A stretch of DNA of 8,962 nt, taken from NCBI GenBank assembly GCA_910585915.1, contig CAJUGF010000051.1, forward strand, positions 1 to 8,962, given 5' to 3'. Positions 7,942-8,962 of this stretch are shown one piece after another; within the stretch, counting starts at the first letter, position 1, and the number at the start of each line of letters is the position of its first letter. The notes under the pieces were generated by a model that was given only the letters and a program-made list of their open reading frames with translations, was not told where the DNA came from and ran no database searches. The position numbers were made by a program, and so were the translations under genes. The stretch comes from an uncultured Bacilli bacterium. Its GTDB lineage: Bacteria > Bacillota_I > Bacilli_A > RF39 > UBA660.

Positions 7942-8017
7942 TTAAATTGACCTTTATTAACCTAAAAACCGTAGAAATATAAAAAGAAAAAATAAAAGAA
8001 AAATAAGAGAAGAATTG

Positions 8018-8023
8018 TTTATT
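8018..8023 (-). terminator. Candidate polyadenylation signal of the repeat-protein gene
   Basis: AATAAA (containing UAAA) lies on the minus strand 8 nt past the TAA stop at 8031-8033, followed by a T/C-rich tract. Trichomonads use UAAA signals very close to the stop codon, and AATAAA is the general eukaryotic form, so both readings fit. Chance occurrence in AT-rich DNA cannot be excluded. Confidence 0.35.
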
Positions 8024-8030
8024 AATGACC

Positions 8031-8962
8031 TTATGCTATTAAAAGTGTCTTTAAATAATGTTCAACCCACCATGCTGTAATTGTGGGTAAGTTTTTAAGA
8101 TTCACATCTGGAGCATTATCCTGAAGTGATAGTAAATATTGGTATTCTCGAGGATCATTAACGAGCTTTTTTATTGAGGAAGTAAAGTCATTATAAAGAT
8201 CTTGTTGGAGCTTGGATGTATTATAATCTTTGCTGTATTTATTTTTGAAATCTTCATGGACGAATATTAAACGTCTTGCTTCTTCTGATCTACTGATCTT
8301 TCTTTCTAGAGTTTTAGCAATTCCAGCTGGATCAACCTTTTCTCTATTATCCCAGGCATTGTTTACCACTCTCACTAATTCATCTAAGAAAGCCTGTTCT
8401 TTGCATACTCTTTTTGAAACAGATGCATAATCTATTTCCGGTGCTGGTGCTGGTGCTGGTGGAGGTGGAGGTGGTGGTGGTATCTTTAGTTTTGTAATTT
8501 GTTCCTCTAGGTTCTTGATCTTGGTCTCATAATCTGCTTTTTGCTTTTCCAGCTTTTTGTCCACATATTTGGTCATTATTTGACGAATTCTCCAATCCAA
8601 CTTTGTGAGTGGATTTGGCTGCTGATCGGATTGGAGAATTATGTCCATTAATCTTTCCCAGCTTTTTGTCTCTTCCTCTGGTTCAGCTGGCAAAAAATTT
8701 ATGACATGGCCAGGTTCTATTTGCAAATGAGGTTCTTCTTCCTCCTCTTGTTGCTTATTCAGCAAGTTTTGCAGTAATTGATTCGAGTCTTGCTTGTTCA
8801 GCAAGTTTTGCGACAGATTCTGGTCTTGCTTATTCAGCAAGTTTTGCGACAGATTCTGGTCTTGCTTATTCAGCAAGAGTTGCAACAATTGATTCGAGTC
8901 TTGCTTGTTCAGCAAGAGTTGCAGTAATTGATTCGAGTCTTGCTTGTTCAGCAAGAGTTGCA
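8031..8962 (-). CDS. Repeat/coiled-coil/polyproline protein upstream of the polymerase (N-terminus cut by the window edge)
   Basis: The frame stays open to the right edge, so only the C-terminal part is seen: 309 residues plus whatever lies beyond; the TTG at 8954 is not a start. Counting from that codon, residues 1-68 are tandem 12/13-residue units (LLNKQDSNQLLQL and LLNKQDQNLSQN); 69-100 are Glu-rich and acidic; about 123-157 form a charged coiled coil (KKLEKQKADYETKIKNLEEQ); 159-172 are eight Pro followed by three Ala-Pro pairs, a stiff hinge; 173-307 form an alpha-helical-looking domain ending in AWWVEHYLKTLLIA. I do not recognise the family. It is co-oriented with and 100 bp upstream of the polymerase, so a replication partner such as a terminal protein or a scaffold is conceivable, but no priming residue can be named. 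The repeat part looks less AT-rich than neighbouring genes. There is no signal peptide or clear membrane segment in the visible part. Confidence 0.8.
   Translation of the reverse strand, partial: QLLLNKQDSNQLLQLLLNKQDSNQLLQLLLNKQDQNLSQNLLNKQDQNLSQNLLNKQDSNQLLQNLLNKQQEEEEEPHLQIEPGHVINFLPAEPEEETKSWERLMDIILQSDQQPNPLTKLDWRIRQIMTKYVDKKLEKQKADYETKIKNLEEQITKLKIPPPPPPPPAPAPAPEIDYASVSKRVCKEQAFLDELVRVVNNAWDNREKVDPAGIAKTLERKISRSEEARRLIFVHEDFKNKYSKDYNTSKLQQDLYNDFTSSIKKLVNDPREYQYLLSLQDNAPDVNLKNLPTITAWWVEHYLKTLLIA
8436..8481 (-). repeat. Polyproline / Ala-Pro coding repeat
   Basis: GGT/GGA triplets followed by alternating GGT-GCT on the plus strand encode eight prolines and three Ala-Pro pairs on the minus strand. 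The stretch separates the coiled coil from the C-terminal domain of the repeat protein and probably acts as a rigid spacer or an SH3/profilin-type ligand. Its GC-rich run stands out in an AT-rich window. Confidence 0.75.
8751..8962 (-). repeat. In-frame 36/39-bp tandem repeats (LLNKQD units), running off the window
   Basis: Five units are complete in the window: two 39-bp units at 8954-8916 and 8915-8877, two 36-bp units at 8876-8841 and 8840-8805 that are identical by eye, and one 39-bp unit at 8804-8766, followed by a partial LLNKQ. A further unit begins at the right edge. The 39-bp copies differ by only a few bases. All lengths are multiples of three, so copy-number change keeps the frame. 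The near-identity implies recent expansion or gene conversion. Confidence 0.9.

Larger units (their letters stand above)
7931..8030 (-). promoter_or_regulatory. AT-rich 100-bp gap between repeat protein and polymerase
   Basis: On the minus strand this gap follows the TAA of the repeat-protein gene and precedes the polymerase ATG. It begins with an AATAAA, continues as a T/C-rich tract (complement of the purine-rich plus-strand segment around 7981-8015), and ends with an initiator-like TCACACTT. It therefore probably holds the 3' end of one transcript and the promoter of the next. No RNA gene or open frame is seen. Confidence 0.45.
1..8962. mobile_element. Internal segment of a Polinton/Maverick-like element or related virus
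   Basis: A protein-primed family B polymerase adjoins a probable single-jelly-roll minor capsid protein and a giant fibre-like protein, all in compact AT-rich DNA without visible introns. In known families this combination points to Polintons/Mavericks, adintoviruses, polinton-like viruses or virophages. No terminal inverted repeat, integrase, packaging ATPase, protease or major capsid gene is visible, and genes are cut at both edges, so the element boundaries lie outside. The starts lack Shine-Dalgarno sequences, and the polymerase is about twice the length of phage phi29 polymerase, which argues against a bacterial prophage. Integrated versus free viral state cannot be decided here. Confidence 0.72.

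Noticed and set aside
7975..8015. Poxvirus-type TTTTTNT early termination signals in the T-rich minus-strand tract
   Set aside because: The tract does contain such heptamers, but in a low-complexity T/C run they are expected by chance and nothing else suggests cytoplasmic viral transcription.
6869..8430. Short frames at 6869-7054 (+), 7489-7770 (-) and 8230-8430 (+)
   Set aside because: They overlap the polymerase or the repeat-protein gene in other frames and carry no recognisable motif.
8952..8954. TTG as start codon of the repeat-protein gene
   Set aside because: The same frame continues upstream into another repeat unit to the window edge without a stop, so the true N-terminus is outside; TTG starts are also unlikely in a eukaryote.
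8751..8962. CRISPR array
   Set aside because: The repeats abut with no unique spacers and encode in-frame peptide units.
1..8962. Bacterial phi29-like phage or prophage
   Set aside because: No ribosome binding sites precede the starts, the polymerase is about twice phi29 length with a large N-terminal extension, and gene arrangement and low-complexity Asn/Asp/Gln runs are typical of eukaryotic elements.
1..8962. tRNA, rRNA or terminal inverted repeats
   Set aside because: No cloverleaf-like sequence or rRNA core was seen, and both window ends fall inside coding regions with no complementary ends.

Overview
The window looks like an internal piece of a eukaryotic self-synthesising DNA element or virus of the Polinton/Maverick type (or a close relative: adintovirus, polinton-like virus, virophage). 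The anchor is a complete protein-primed family B DNA polymerase (pPolB) whose exonuclease and polymerase motifs are all intact. Beside it is a probable single-jelly-roll minor capsid (penton-like) protein. The DNA is visibly AT-rich and there are no Shine-Dalgarno sequences before the starts. All three stop codons (TAG, TGA, TAA) end genes and none is read through, so the code looks standard and a ciliate code is unlikely. A trichomonad host (Trichomonas genomes carry very many Mavericks) is plausible: an initiator-like TCACA lies 9 nt before the polymerase ATG, and UAAA signals sit at gene ends. The host is an inference.

Layout, left to right. (1) Positions 1-3833, minus strand: one uninterrupted reading frame of at least 1277 codons that runs off the left edge. 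It encodes a large, probably virion-surface or fibre-like protein with a phage-tail-type YNKTEID motif near the N-terminus, one transmembrane helix in the middle, Asp/Asn-rich and basic linkers, and about six degenerate Trp-rich repeats. (2) Positions 3834-3849: a 16-bp divergent intergenic gap. (3) Positions 3850-4587, plus strand: the penton-like protein. (4) Positions 4580-7930, minus strand: the pPolB, overlapping the penton gene tail to tail by 8 bp, with an N-terminal extension holding an OTU-like DNC...H arrangement. (5) Positions 7931-8030: an AT-rich intergenic gap. (6) Position 8031 to the right edge, minus strand: the C-terminal 309 residues of a protein with near-identical 12/13-residue tandem repeats, an acidic stretch, a coiled coil, a polyproline hinge and a C-terminal domain I do not recognise.

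Together these give a replication enzyme, a capsid vertex component and a large candidate attachment protein, as expected of an element that can make virions. The major capsid protein, packaging ATPase, maturation protease, integrase and terminal inverted repeats that would complete a Polinton are not in this window. Both edges cut through genes, so the element extends both ways. No gap longer than 100 bp lacks a gene. The most novel items are the giant Trp-repeat transmembrane protein and the freshly duplicated LLNKQD-repeat protein upstream of the polymerase.
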